Position numbers and translations under genes: made by a program. 64,000 bases of DNA. Origin: RUG12461 sp045657665 (GTDB lineage Bacteria > Bacillota > Clostridia > Lachnospirales > Lachnospiraceae). The DNA lies in the NCBI GenBank assembly GCA_045657665.1, contig JAZOTN010000020.1:62001-126000 (forward strand). Reading direction: 5' to 3'. Under the pieces are notes generated by a model. The model was not told the origin of the DNA. It worked only from the letters and a program-made list of their open reading frames with translations, and ran no database searches. This document shows, piece by piece, positions 32,265-41,146 of the stretch; within the stretch, counting starts at the first letter, position 1, and every line of letters begins with the position of its first letter.

Positions 32265-33140
32265 TCCTTCCTCTTCTTTTTTCAGCTCGCCGATGATCCG
32301 GATCACTTCTTTTGACCATCCGGAAGAAGCATCTATTTCAAATTCACGGTACTTTGCATCACGTCCCTTTGTCTCAAGCACCAGGTCGTTATCAATGTGG
32401 ATCGTCTCGGGATAGTGGTTCGCCACGAGCTTTTCCATGTTCTTCTCCGCCTTCGATGACGACGCCTTTTTCTTTGCGGTACCGGTGATGATCCCGTCCA
32501 CATTCACGGCATACTGCTTGAAATAATCCTTGATATCGTCAATGGAATAATAATTCGCCGAGTACACCCAGATATCATAGCCGTTTTTCGTCAGGAAATG
32601 AAACAGCGCGGGGATCCCGAGCCGGAGACGTTTCGGATATTTCTTCGCGAGGGATGCCTTCGGCAGCACTTCGACCTCAGGATCCTCCGGCTCCCGGAAC
32701 ACCACCTCGTCCAGGTCAAGCGTCACACGCCTATCATGCTTTGCGTTCTCCAGCATCTTTTTAATATCGGACTCCAGCGGCAGGTTCACGATCTTGATCG
32801 GAATGGATTTGATCCCGAGCTTTAAAGCAGCCGCCCACCTGTGATGTCCGTTCAGCAGCATGTATCCGTCCGGTCGTACCTTCTCAACGATCACCGGCTC
32901 GTCGAAGATCGGTAATCCTTTCCGCTGGTTTTGATTGATGGCATCCACATACTGTGAGATGATCCGGTAGCTTGGCCCTACCTCCGGAAAACAGAATTCA
33001 TCATCCGGATTCGGATGGAGACTGGTGCACAGTGCGCTTTTTACGGTCATCCGCTCCATCATGCCTGCTTTCACAGGTATATAAAGCCCCTTCTGCTTTT
33101 CAATCTCTTCCTGGATAAACTTTTCAAAATCCGTTGCCAT
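32259..33140 (-). CDS. ParB/sulfiredoxin-like domain fused to HAD-like domain
   Basis: A 293-residue protein of two parts. Residues 20-135 look like a ParB/Srx nuclease-type domain, with the family motif MLLNGHHRWAAALKLGIKSIPIKI. Residues 145-285 look like a HAD phosphatase-type fold: motif I TLDLDEVVF, motif II region YSANYY, a lysine-rich TGTAKKKASSSK, and motif IV HIDNDLV. No DNA-binding helix of chromosomal ParB is seen. Both domains can use nucleotides or phosphoryl groups; the activity is unknown. AAAGGAG precedes the ATG. It lies 18 bases after galT and overlaps the lacI-type gene end. Confidence 0.78.
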   Translation of the reverse strand: MATDFEKFIQEEIEKQKGLYIPVKAGMMERMTVKSALCTSLHPNPDDEFCFPEVGPSYRIISQYVDAINQNQRKGLPIFDEPVIVEKVRPDGYMLLNGHHRWAAALKLGIKSIPIKIVNLPLESDIKKMLENAKHDRRVTLDLDEVVFREPEDPEVEVLPKASLAKKYPKRLRLGIPALFHFLTKNGYDIWVYSANYYSIDDIKDYFKQYAVNVDGIITGTAKKKASSSKAEKNMEKLVANHYPETIHIDNDLVLETKGRDAKYREFEIDASSGWSKEVIRIIGELKKEEEGS

Positions 33141-33158
33141 GACCGTTACACTCCTTTT

Positions 33159-34697
33159 TTATTTTACCGACTCAACGAACCTCAGGAAAGCTTCTCTCCC
33201 TTCCGGAGTACATTTATAAACGCCCGCGTCCTCCAGAACGGCGCTGAACACGAGTCCGATCTCTTCTTCGATGATCCGGTGCAGATTCTCCCCCGAAAGT
33301 TCCGGATGTTTCTTTCGGATCTCATCCGCCCAGTCGGCATGTTTCATGAGCACCTCATCCGATCTTAAATCCGATCCCTCCAGCATTGCTTTCTCAAGGG
33401 AAGCCATTTCGTCCTTGAGACGGCTCGGAAGAACCGCAAGTCCCATCACCTCAATGAGGCCGATGTTTTCTTTTTTGATATGATGAAGCGAAGCATGCGG
33501 ATGATAAACACCGAGCGGATGCTCTTCTGTTGTGATATTGTTTCGAAGAACAAGGTCCAGTTCAAAGTCTCCGTCCGCACTGCTGCCCTGTTTTCTCGCG
33601 ATCGGCGTGATCGTGTTATGCGGCTCGCCGTCCGTCTCCGCAAATATGAAAGCATCCTCATCCGTATATCCGCGCCATTTGAGCAGAATCTTATCCGCGA
33701 GTTCCACCAGCCTGTCTTTATCCGGAGATGAGATCCGAATCACGGACATCGGCCACTTCACGATCCCGGCCTTCACATCGTCAAACCCCGGGAAGGAAAT
33801 CTCCTTCTCGATCGGAGCCTTTGCCATGGCAAAGGTATAGTGTCCGCCCTGGAAATGATCGTGGGAAAGGATCGAGCCGCCGACGATCGGAAGATCCGCG
33901 TTGCTTCCGACAAAATAATGCGGAAATTGTGCCACAAAGTCAAGCAGCTTTCCGAATGTCGCCCTCTCGATCTTCATCGGAATATGCTCCGCATTAAAGC
34001 AGATGCAGTGCTCATTGTAATAAACATAGGGGGAATACTGGAGGAACCACTGACTCCCGTTGATCGTGATCGGGATGATCCGGTGATTCTGTCTGGCCGG
34101 ATGGTTCACCCTGCCCGCATATCCCTCGTTTTCCTTGCAGAGCAGACACTTTGGATAACCGCTCTGTTTTGCAAGCTTCGCCGCCGCGATCGCTTTCGGA
34201 TCCTTTTCCGGCTTGCTGAGATTAACCGTGATATCAAGTGTCCCGTATTCCGTCGGTGCTTCCCACTTGAGATCCTTTTTCACACGGTAACGCCGGATAT
34301 AGTCGCTGTCACAGCTCAGCTTGTAATAATAATCGGTCGCAGAAACCGCACTCTTTTCATACAGACTCCGGAAGGTTTTCTCCACTTCGGAAGGGCGCGG
34401 ACAAAGACAGCTCATGAGCTTTGTGTCAAAGAGGTCGCGGTACGTCACCGTATCTTCCGGGATCAGCCCCTCCTGTGCGGCATCATCGAGAAGATCCTTA
34501 AGAATCCCCTCCAGAGCCGCTTCCGCGGACTTCTGATCGGTGATGACGGTTTTATGAGCCGAAATTGCTTCATCGGTAAGTTCCTCCATCGAAAGAACCT
34601 CCAGGATGCGGTTGATCACGTAGTAACGGTCTCTTTCCGTGATCAGGCCGGTTGCAATGCCGTAGTCTGCAAGATCCAGTATTCTCTGCTCCCTCAT
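33159..34697 (-). CDS. galT: UDP-glucose--hexose-1-phosphate uridylyltransferase, Firmicutes type
   Basis: GalT exchanges UMP between UDP-glucose and galactose-1-P in the Leloir pathway. The 512-residue length and sequence match the long Gram-positive class (GalT2) instead of the 350-residue E. coli form. Recognisable parts are PLFTKLMSC-like DTKLMSCLCPRPSEV, PKCLLCKENEGYAGRVNHPARQNHR split over the nucleotide site, and the active-site region GGSILSHDHFQGGHYTF. It follows galK by 18 bases. galE and galM are not in the window. Confidence 0.95.
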   Translation of the reverse strand: MREQRILDLADYGIATGLITERDRYYVINRILEVLSMEELTDEAISAHKTVITDQKSAEAALEGILKDLLDDAAQEGLIPEDTVTYRDLFDTKLMSCLCPRPSEVEKTFRSLYEKSAVSATDYYYKLSCDSDYIRRYRVKKDLKWEAPTEYGTLDITVNLSKPEKDPKAIAAAKLAKQSGYPKCLLCKENEGYAGRVNHPARQNHRIIPITINGSQWFLQYSPYVYYNEHCICFNAEHIPMKIERATFGKLLDFVAQFPHYFVGSNADLPIVGGSILSHDHFQGGHYTFAMAKAPIEKEISFPGFDDVKAGIVKWPMSVIRISSPDKDRLVELADKILLKWRGYTDEDAFIFAETDGEPHNTITPIARKQGSSADGDFELDLVLRNNITTEEHPLGVYHPHASLHHIKKENIGLIEVMGLAVLPSRLKDEMASLEKAMLEGSDLRSDEVLMKHADWADEIRKKHPELSGENLHRIIEEEIGLVFSAVLEDAGVYKCTPEGREAFLRFVESVK

Positions 34698-34715
34698 GAA
34701 TGCTTTTTCCTTTCC

Positions 34716-35885
34716 CTATATAAGTCTCTGTGGTCCGTCGCCGATCTCCACAACGTAAAAATCCGCTTTTTTCCCGACGCGGCTTTCATATGCCGCCCCT
34801 ACCTTTTTCTCGAAATCCGATACGGCATCATTCTTTACAATGCTGACCGTGCAGCCTCCGAAACCGCCGCCCGTGATCCTGGAGCCGATGACCCCCGGCA
34901 CCTTCCATGCTTCCTCGACGAGAACATCGATCTCCTCGCAGCTGACTTCATAATCATCACGGAGCGAAACATGAGAAGCATTCATGAGCTCTCCGAAGAG
35001 CTTGATATCGTTCTTTTTCAGCGCCTCCACCGCACGGATCGTCCGCTGGTTTTCATACACCGCATGCTTTGCGCGTTTCTTTCGTACCTCATCCTTGATC
35101 GCATCCTTATTGGCTTCAAATTCCTCTTCGGAAAGATCACCGAGCCCTTTGATATTCACTACGCTCTGCAGCTCCTTTAATGCCGTTTCACATTCCTCCC
35201 TGCGCGTGTTATAAGCCGATCCCACCAGGGAATGCTTCACGTTTGAATTCGTCACCACGATCTTCGCATCCGAAAGTACAAGAGGTGCATATTCGAAAGA
35301 AAGATCCGCCGTATCGAGAAAGATCGCGTGATCCTTTTTTCCCATGGCGGACGCGAACTGATCCATGATCCCGCAGTTCATGCCGTTATAATTGTTTTCG
35401 GAAAACTGGCCGATCAGTGCCAGATCCTGATTGGTCACCTCAAACCCGAAAAGATCGCGGAGAATGGATCCCGTAAGGACCTCTAAGGATGCGGAAGACG
35501 AAAGACCGGAGCCGTTCGGGATATTCCCCCAGATCATAAGATCAAGTCCCGTCTCCATTTTCATGCCACGCTCTCCGAAAGCCCACATCACACCCTTCGG
35601 ATAGGAGATCCACTGGGTCTCCGCTCCGGGCTTCATATCGGAAAGAGAGGACTCAACGATCCCCTGACCCTCGAAGTTCAGCGAGCAAAAACGGAGTTTC
35701 TCATCCTCTCTTTTTCTTGCGACGCCGTAAGTCCCGATCGTCAGCGCGCACGGAAACACATGACCGCCGTTATAGTCGGTATGCTCTCCGATCATATTGA
35801 CGCGGCCGGGCGCAAAATAAACGCGCGGCTCTCCGCCTTCCCCGAATACTTCTTTGAATTTTGAAAGCAATTCCTTATGTTCCAT
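34716..35885 (-). CDS. galK: Galactokinase
   Basis: GalK phosphorylates galactose at C1. The 389-residue GHMP kinase has the galactokinase signature GRVNMIGEHTDYNGG, the ATP loop NGSGLSSSASLEV and the C-terminal GSRITGGGFGGCTVSIV. The ATG after GGAGGAAAAAA is used; nine more in-frame codons upstream lack a ribosome site. It lies 93 bases after lacZ and 18 before galT, so the galactose freed by the beta-galactosidase enters the Leloir pathway. Confidence 0.97.
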   Translation of the reverse strand: MEHKELLSKFKEVFGEGGEPRVYFAPGRVNMIGEHTDYNGGHVFPCALTIGTYGVARKREDEKLRFCSLNFEGQGIVESSLSDMKPGAETQWISYPKGVMWAFGERGMKMETGLDLMIWGNIPNGSGLSSSASLEVLTGSILRDLFGFEVTNQDLALIGQFSENNYNGMNCGIMDQFASAMGKKDHAIFLDTADLSFEYAPLVLSDAKIVVTNSNVKHSLVGSAYNTRREECETALKELQSVVNIKGLGDLSEEEFEANKDAIKDEVRKKRAKHAVYENQRTIRAVEALKKNDIKLFGELMNASHVSLRDDYEVSCEEIDVLVEEAWKVPGVIGSRITGGGFGGCTVSIVKNDAVSDFEKKVGAAYESRVGKKADFYVVEIGDGPQRLI

Positions 35886-35978
35886 TTTTTTCCTCCATCG
35901 GCACAAGGCCATTTATCATCTTATCCTCCGAGCTTCACAGACGATCATTAAGGATATCCGCAAGACGGATTATGATAG

Positions 35979-38900
35979 TTATACGCCCCTGAATCGGAAC
36001 GTAAATACCTTTTCCTTCGAAACATCAAGCAAATACTCCGGATGCGTCTTCGCCCCCCAGCTGTCATCCCCGGCGATTCCCATCTGCTGCTCCGCCACAC
36101 GAACCACAGTATAGTGAATCTCCGGAAGTTCATACGGATGCATCGCGCTTTCGATCTCATGGGGCGTCCAGGGCGAAACATTAACGGACAACTCGTCGCC
36201 TTCAAAAAGCATGCCGCGCCCCTTGTGATCCGTTACGGAAAGCCATCGTACACCGCACTTGTTCCCGCATTCCTGCGGGACAATGTACTCGGCGATATTA
36301 TCCGTCACATGGTTCTGATAGATCCCGAGCTTCCCGCCGCACTTCCGGTCCGCATAGGTTTCCTCCGGTCCCAGGCCATACCATTTCACGGTATCGTAAT
36401 CCGCATTGAACTTAAAGAGCATTCCGAATTCCGGCATGTCGGGAAGTCCCTCCACCGGAGTATACCGTAGCGTTGTCTCAACGGTTCCGTCTCCGAATAC
36501 TTCATAGGCGACCGAACACTCACCGGCGGGAACGGTAGGCAGGTTATAGCGCAAGGTAACCACGACGCTGTGCTCCTTCGTCTCGATCACCGGCTCGTTC
36601 GAAACAAAGGGATTCTCCGTCCCCTTATGGGATGCATAAAGGCTCGCTATCTTCCACTGTCCGTAGCGCTGCGGCATCATGTTCCCGATATCGTTCTGCA
36701 CCGGAGCGCGCCAGAAATTCGGCATCGGAATCTTCTCGATCATTTCAACGCCGCCGTATACATAGGACGACATCCCCCCGAAGAGCCATGAAAAGATCAC
36801 ATGGAAATTTTCGCCGATCACGCCGAGATTGCATTTCCCCGGCACCACACGAAGCTTCCTGTCGCAGGAATATGCTTTGACTGCACGCTTCAAAACCGTT
36901 TCCCCGAAAGCAACCTCATGTCCGGCCGGAGCCCAGAGCGTATCCTCTCGAAGGCTGAAGGAAACGCGGATCGTGTATTCCGGCTTCCTTTTCCCGAGAC
37001 TCTCCGCTGCGATATCGCGCCTTTTCATTTCCGCAGCAAGCTCATCGGAGACTCTGAAATCCGCCTCTGAAAGCGGCTCCACTATACGCTCGACAGAAGT
37101 GACCAGCACGATCTCCCCATCCGCAAGAAGTGTTTCATATGCATCATAACGATCCGTATTTACAAAGAGATTCTTATTTCGAATGGTATATGCGAGCGGA
37201 TCTTTTCCAAAAGTCACGGAGATGTTCTGATAATTGAATTTCACCTCCTGCATCTTCGGCGATGGCTCCCGGTCCTTTCCTGTGACAATGCCGTTCGCGG
37301 AAAAATCATAGTCGGTCGGACGCTCTCCGAAATCACCGCCGTATGCCTGGAACCATTTCCCGTAGCGATCCTTTTTTGCAATGGTCTGGTCGATATAGTC
37401 CCAGATAAAACCGCCCTGGTAAAGAGGCAGCCGATCGGAAAGGTCGGTGTATTTATGCATGCCGCCGCAGGAATTCCCCATGGCATGCGTATACTCACAG
37501 CAGATAAACGGTTTTTCGGGATGCTTTCCGAGGAACTCCTCGATCTCCTCCGCGCTCGGATACATCCGGCTTTCCATATCGCTCGTATCGTTATAACGGC
37601 GATCATTGAAAACGCCCTCATAATGCACAAGTCGATGCGTATCCAGCTTCCTGAAAAGCTCACTCATCGTATGGATCACCTTGCCGCCGAAAGACTCGTT
37701 CCCACAGCTCCAGATCAGAATCGCAGGATGGTTCTTATCTCTCTGATAACAGGAATTAACACGATCGCAAAGAAGCGCTTCGTATTCATCCCGGTCGTTC
37801 GGCACGATAAAATCCCACTCTTCCTTTGAGCCCTCAATATCCGAAAGAGGAACGATCCTGTCCTTCAGCTTCTGCTGATCCTCGGGAGACATTTTCTTTA
37901 CAGTCTCCATTTTGGAACGTATATAAGGATCCCAGCTCCCGTGTGTCTCCATGTTGTTCTCCGCGATCATGTACAGCCCGTAACGGTCGCAAAGCTGATA
38001 GAGCGCACGGTCGTCCGGATAATGACTGGTACGGATCGCATTGATGTTATGCCGCTTCATGGTGATGATATCCTTTTCCACCGCGGCATAGTCCGGCACA
38101 CGTCCGGTATGGCAGTTAAACTCGTGACGGTTCACGCCCTTGAAGACAATCCTTTTTCCGTTCAACAGCATCAGGCCGTTCTTCATCTCAAACCGGCGGA
38201 AGCCGACGTCCTGACGGATCACCTCCGTCACGTTTCCGTTTCTGTCCTTTACGGTGATCGTCAGCTCATAGAGATTCGGCTCCTCCGCACTCCAAAGAAG
38301 CGGCGCATCCACCGTTCCGGTAAACATATTGTTCCCGGGCTCCTTCAGATCAACGCTTCCTGAGAGAATTTCTTCCCCGTCAATGCAAAGCGAAAGCGCA
38401 GCACTCCCTTCCCCTTCGACATTCGCCGTCACGGAAAGATCACCCTCGCTGAACACGTCATTTAGTGTCGGCACGATAGAAAGATCCGCGATGTGGCATG
38501 ATGGAACCGGATAAAGAAACACACTGCGGTAGATCCCCGAGAAGCGATAAAAATCCTGATCCTCCAACCAGCTTCCCGAGGTCCATTTGAAAACACGTAC
38601 CGCAAGTTTGTTTTCACCCTCTAAAAGATGCTTCGTCAGATCAAACTCAGCCGGATCAAAGCTGTTCTCACTGTAACCAACATACACACCGTTCAGCCAT
38701 ACCGCAAAGCCGCTCTCCACTCCCTGGAAGGAGATATGAACCGGCATCCCCTTCCATTTTTCCGGAACCGTAAAACTCGTTACATAATCCCCGGTCGGAT
38801 TATACTCCTCCGGGATCTCGCCCGGCACCAGAGATTCGTGCCCTTCCCACGGGTACTGGGTATTCACATAGGCAGGCTTATCATAACCCTCCATCTGAAT

Positions 38901-39152
38901 ATGCGCCGGGACGCGGATGCGATCCCAGTCCTTTGAATCATAATCTGTTTTCCAGAAACCATCCTCCGCCAGATAAGGATTCTTCGCATAACGGAACCGC
39001 CAGATCCCGTCCAGATTCATCCGCAGGCTTGTCTCTCCGGTATTCAGCTCTGCCTCGTTCGCATACGCGATATGGTCACTCCTCGCAGGAAGCCGGTTCT
39101 CCTCAAAAATACGAGGATCTTTTACGATCGCAAAATCAAATTCCTTCCCCAT
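35979..39152 (-). CDS. lacZ: Beta-galactosidase, GH2 (LacZ type)
   Basis: A 1057-residue cytoplasmic GH2 enzyme with the full LacZ layout: jelly-roll sugar-binding domain, two immunoglobulin-like domains around a TIM barrel, and the C-terminal beta-galactosidase small chain domain (GMLFEGDELSVNVSPW). The acid/base Glu is in ILIWSCGNESFGG and the nucleophile Glu in PFICCEYTHAMGNSCGG. There is no signal peptide, so it acts on sugars imported by the ABC system encoded upstream. AGGAGA-type ribosome sequence precedes the ATG. It follows a strong terminator after the permeases, so some independent control is likely. Confidence 0.97.
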   Translation of the reverse strand: MGKEFDFAIVKDPRIFEENRLPARSDHIAYANEAELNTGETSLRMNLDGIWRFRYAKNPYLAEDGFWKTDYDSKDWDRIRVPAHIQMEGYDKPAYVNTQYPWEGHESLVPGEIPEEYNPTGDYVTSFTVPEKWKGMPVHISFQGVESGFAVWLNGVYVGYSENSFDPAEFDLTKHLLEGENKLAVRVFKWTSGSWLEDQDFYRFSGIYRSVFLYPVPSCHIADLSIVPTLNDVFSEGDLSVTANVEGEGSAALSLCIDGEEILSGSVDLKEPGNNMFTGTVDAPLLWSAEEPNLYELTITVKDRNGNVTEVIRQDVGFRRFEMKNGLMLLNGKRIVFKGVNRHEFNCHTGRVPDYAAVEKDIITMKRHNINAIRTSHYPDDRALYQLCDRYGLYMIAENNMETHGSWDPYIRSKMETVKKMSPEDQQKLKDRIVPLSDIEGSKEEWDFIVPNDRDEYEALLCDRVNSCYQRDKNHPAILIWSCGNESFGGKVIHTMSELFRKLDTHRLVHYEGVFNDRRYNDTSDMESRMYPSAEEIEEFLGKHPEKPFICCEYTHAMGNSCGGMHKYTDLSDRLPLYQGGFIWDYIDQTIAKKDRYGKWFQAYGGDFGERPTDYDFSANGIVTGKDREPSPKMQEVKFNYQNISVTFGKDPLAYTIRNKNLFVNTDRYDAYETLLADGEIVLVTSVERIVEPLSEADFRVSDELAAEMKRRDIAAESLGKRKPEYTIRVSFSLREDTLWAPAGHEVAFGETVLKRAVKAYSCDRKLRVVPGKCNLGVIGENFHVIFSWLFGGMSSYVYGGVEMIEKIPMPNFWRAPVQNDIGNMMPQRYGQWKIASLYASHKGTENPFVSNEPVIETKEHSVVVTLRYNLPTVPAGECSVAYEVFGDGTVETTLRYTPVEGLPDMPEFGMLFKFNADYDTVKWYGLGPEETYADRKCGGKLGIYQNHVTDNIAEYIVPQECGNKCGVRWLSVTDHKGRGMLFEGDELSVNVSPWTPHEIESAMHPYELPEIHYTVVRVAEQQMGIAGDDSWGAKTHPEYLLDVSKEKVFTFRFRGV

Positions 39153-39264
39153 AATATCGTTCTCCTTCTCTCCTTTTCCTCTTTTTCACGAGATGTCCGC
39201 AGAAAATCTGCGTCAATTACGCCAATGTTTGCATTCAAGCAACCGCTCCTCACATCATAGGTTC

Positions 39265-39303
39265 AAAAAAGCTTCACAACGGGGCAAAGCCCCGCAGTGA
39301 AGC
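39265..39303 (-). terminator. Rho-independent terminator after the galactoside permeases
   Basis: Minus-strand stem GCTTCAC plus CGGGGC/GCCCCG with loop TTT, followed by six T. It ends or attenuates the ABC-transporter transcript ahead of lacZ. Confidence 0.85.
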
Positions 39304-39318
39304 CTTCGTTTGAAAAAG

Positions 39319-40167
39319 TTATTTTACCGCACCCGTAATACCTTCCGCAAACTGCTTCTGCAGAATGAAGAAGATCAGGATCGTCGGCATGGTGCTGAAG
39401 AGCACGCCCATCATCAGCATACCGTAATCGACCGTATAGCCGTTCGCAAGGTTTGCGATCAGGATGGGCATCGTCTGAGCATTATTGTCCGTCATGACGA
39501 CGCGCGGCCACAGGTAGGAGTTCCATGCGTTCATGAAGGTAATAACCGCCGCTGCCGCATAGGTGGACTTCATGACCGGCATGTACATCCGGAAGAAAAT
39601 GGCAAATTCCGACAACCCGTCGATCCGGGCCGCCTCCATGATATCCGGCGGGAAGTTCCTCGAGTTCTGCCGGAACATCATGATCATGAATGGCGTCGAG
39701 ATCGCAGGGAGCACAAAGCCCCAGACCGTATTCAGCAAGTGAAACTTGCTCATCATCGTAAACAACGGGATCATGGTTGCAACGCCGGGGATCATCATTG
39801 CCATCAAAAGGATCGCAAAAAGGATATCCTTTCCCTTGTCATGGTAAAGCTCAAAGCCGTAGCCGGCGAGAGAGCAGACAAAGAGGCAGAGCACTGTCTG
39901 CACGATCGCGTACAGGAAGGAGTTTCCCATCGACCGCCAAAGGTTCGTATTTGCAAGGAGATTCTGGAAGTTTTCCGCACCATAGGTGCCAAACCAGATC
40001 TTTCCTCTTGCCACATCCACCGTGTTATTCGTGGCTGCCGTTACCATCCAGTAAAGCGGGAATACCGAAAAGAAGGATACGATGGACAGGAATATATAAC
40101 TCGGGATCAGTCTTCTTTGGATCATATTGCCTTTGATCTTTGGTTTTTTCTCAGTCACGTGTATCAC
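39319..40167 (-). CDS. Carbohydrate ABC transporter permease, MalG family
   Basis: A 282-residue membrane protein with six predicted helices and the permease coupling motif EAARIDGLSEFAIFFRMYMPVMKS. The short N terminus and C-terminal QKQFAEGITGAVK are typical of CUT1 MalG-type permeases. It overlaps the MalF-type gene by 17 bases. No ATPase gene accompanies the pair, so a shared MsmK-type ATPase encoded elsewhere must power it. Confidence 0.95.
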   Translation of the reverse strand: MIHVTEKKPKIKGNMIQRRLIPSYIFLSIVSFFSVFPLYWMVTAATNNTVDVARGKIWFGTYGAENFQNLLANTNLWRSMGNSFLYAIVQTVLCLFVCSLAGYGFELYHDKGKDILFAILLMAMMIPGVATMIPLFTMMSKFHLLNTVWGFVLPAISTPFMIMMFRQNSRNFPPDIMEAARIDGLSEFAIFFRMYMPVMKSTYAAAAVITFMNAWNSYLWPRVVMTDNNAQTMPILIANLANGYTVDYGMLMMGVLFSTMPTILIFFILQKQFAEGITGAVK

Positions 40168-41050
40168 CTACTTTCAGATTGATCACGGCCAGAATGGCAA
40201 CAATGATAAAGATGAAGAAGGACATCGCGGAGGAATATCCGAAGTTCGCGACACCGGTTCCGAATGCGTTGTTGTATATATAATGAGACATCGTCATCGT
40301 CGTGCCTGCAGGTCCGCCCTGAGTCAGGTTGACTGACTCATCAAAGAGCTGCAGCGTGCCGTTGATCGACATGATAAAGGTCATGATGATGACCGGGCGG
40401 AGAAGCGGAACCGTCACATGCCAGAAAGTCTTCCAGCCGCTTGCTCCGTCAATCTTTGCCGCCTCGTAGACCGAGTATTCGATATTCTGCAAACCGGCAA
40501 GGTAAAAGACCATGTTATAACCGGTCCATCTCCAGATCAGCGCGATGATGATGACAAAACGCGCTGTCCAGGTCTGCCCGAGCCAGTTGATGTTTTCATT
40601 GATAATGTGAAGATTGGTAAGGATCGTATTAACCAGTCCGTTTGTTGCGAAAAGCGAACGGAAGATCAGTGAATACGAAACCAGAGAAACCGCACAGGGA
40701 AGGAACACACAGGTTCTGAAAAATCCGCGCAGTTTTAAATCCTTGTTGTTCAAAAGCTGTGCCAGGAGGATCGCAAGGATCAGCATGATCGGCACCTGAA
40801 TGATCAGGTAGAAGAACGTGTTTCCCACCGAAGTCATAAAGATCTTGTCCTGGAACATACGGGTATAATTGAACGTGATCGGATCCGCCATATGCATCTT
40901 GACGCCGGATCCTGTCTGAAATGATGTGATAAGAGCCGATACCATCGGCCAAAAGCTGAAAATAACGATCATGACCGAAGCAGCAATCAGAAAGCCCCAG
41001 CCGGCTGCTCTCTGTTTTGCCCCGACAGAAAATCCCTTTCTTTTCTCCAA
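40151..41050 (-). CDS. Carbohydrate ABC transporter permease, MalF family
   Basis: A roughly 300-residue membrane protein with six predicted helices and the coupling motif EAAKIDGASGWKTFWHVTVPLLRP. The start is uncertain: I use a TTG nine bases after GAGGGGG, giving a basic EKRKGFSVGAKQRAAG leader; a GTG nine codons earlier is possible but has no good ribosome site. It follows the binding-protein gene after a perfect 11-base hairpin. Works with the MalG-type partner in uptake of a beta-galactoside. Confidence 0.92.
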   Translation of the reverse strand: MEKRKGFSVGAKQRAAGWGFLIAASVMIVIFSFWPMVSALITSFQTGSGVKMHMADPITFNYTRMFQDKIFMTSVGNTFFYLIIQVPIMLILAILLAQLLNNKDLKLRGFFRTCVFLPCAVSLVSYSLIFRSLFATNGLVNTILTNLHIINENINWLGQTWTARFVIIIALIWRWTGYNMVFYLAGLQNIEYSVYEAAKIDGASGWKTFWHVTVPLLRPVIIMTFIMSINGTLQLFDESVNLTQGGPAGTTMTMSHYIYNNAFGTGVANFGYSSAMSFFIFIIVAILAVINLKVGDTRD

Positions 41051-41094
41051 TGTAACATACCCCCTCGCTACGAGCACTGCCCCTTTTTATTAAA

Positions 41095-41121
41095 CGGGGA
41101 ACCGGAAAACCCGGTTCCCCG
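41095..41121 (-). terminator. Perfect 11-base intercistronic hairpin
   Basis: CGGGGAACCGG (41095-41105) pairs with CCGGTTCCCCG (41111-41121) around AAAAC, between binding-protein and permease genes. There is a T-rich stretch further on. It likely stabilises the binding-protein mRNA and lets only part of the transcripts continue. Confidence 0.8.
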
Positions 41122-41146
41122 CATGGTAATACTATTGTATTTCAGA

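Noticed and set aside
33840..35180. Plus-strand frame of 446 codons
   Set aside because: Antisense to galT and galK; composition rich in Arg, His and Ile typical of shadows.
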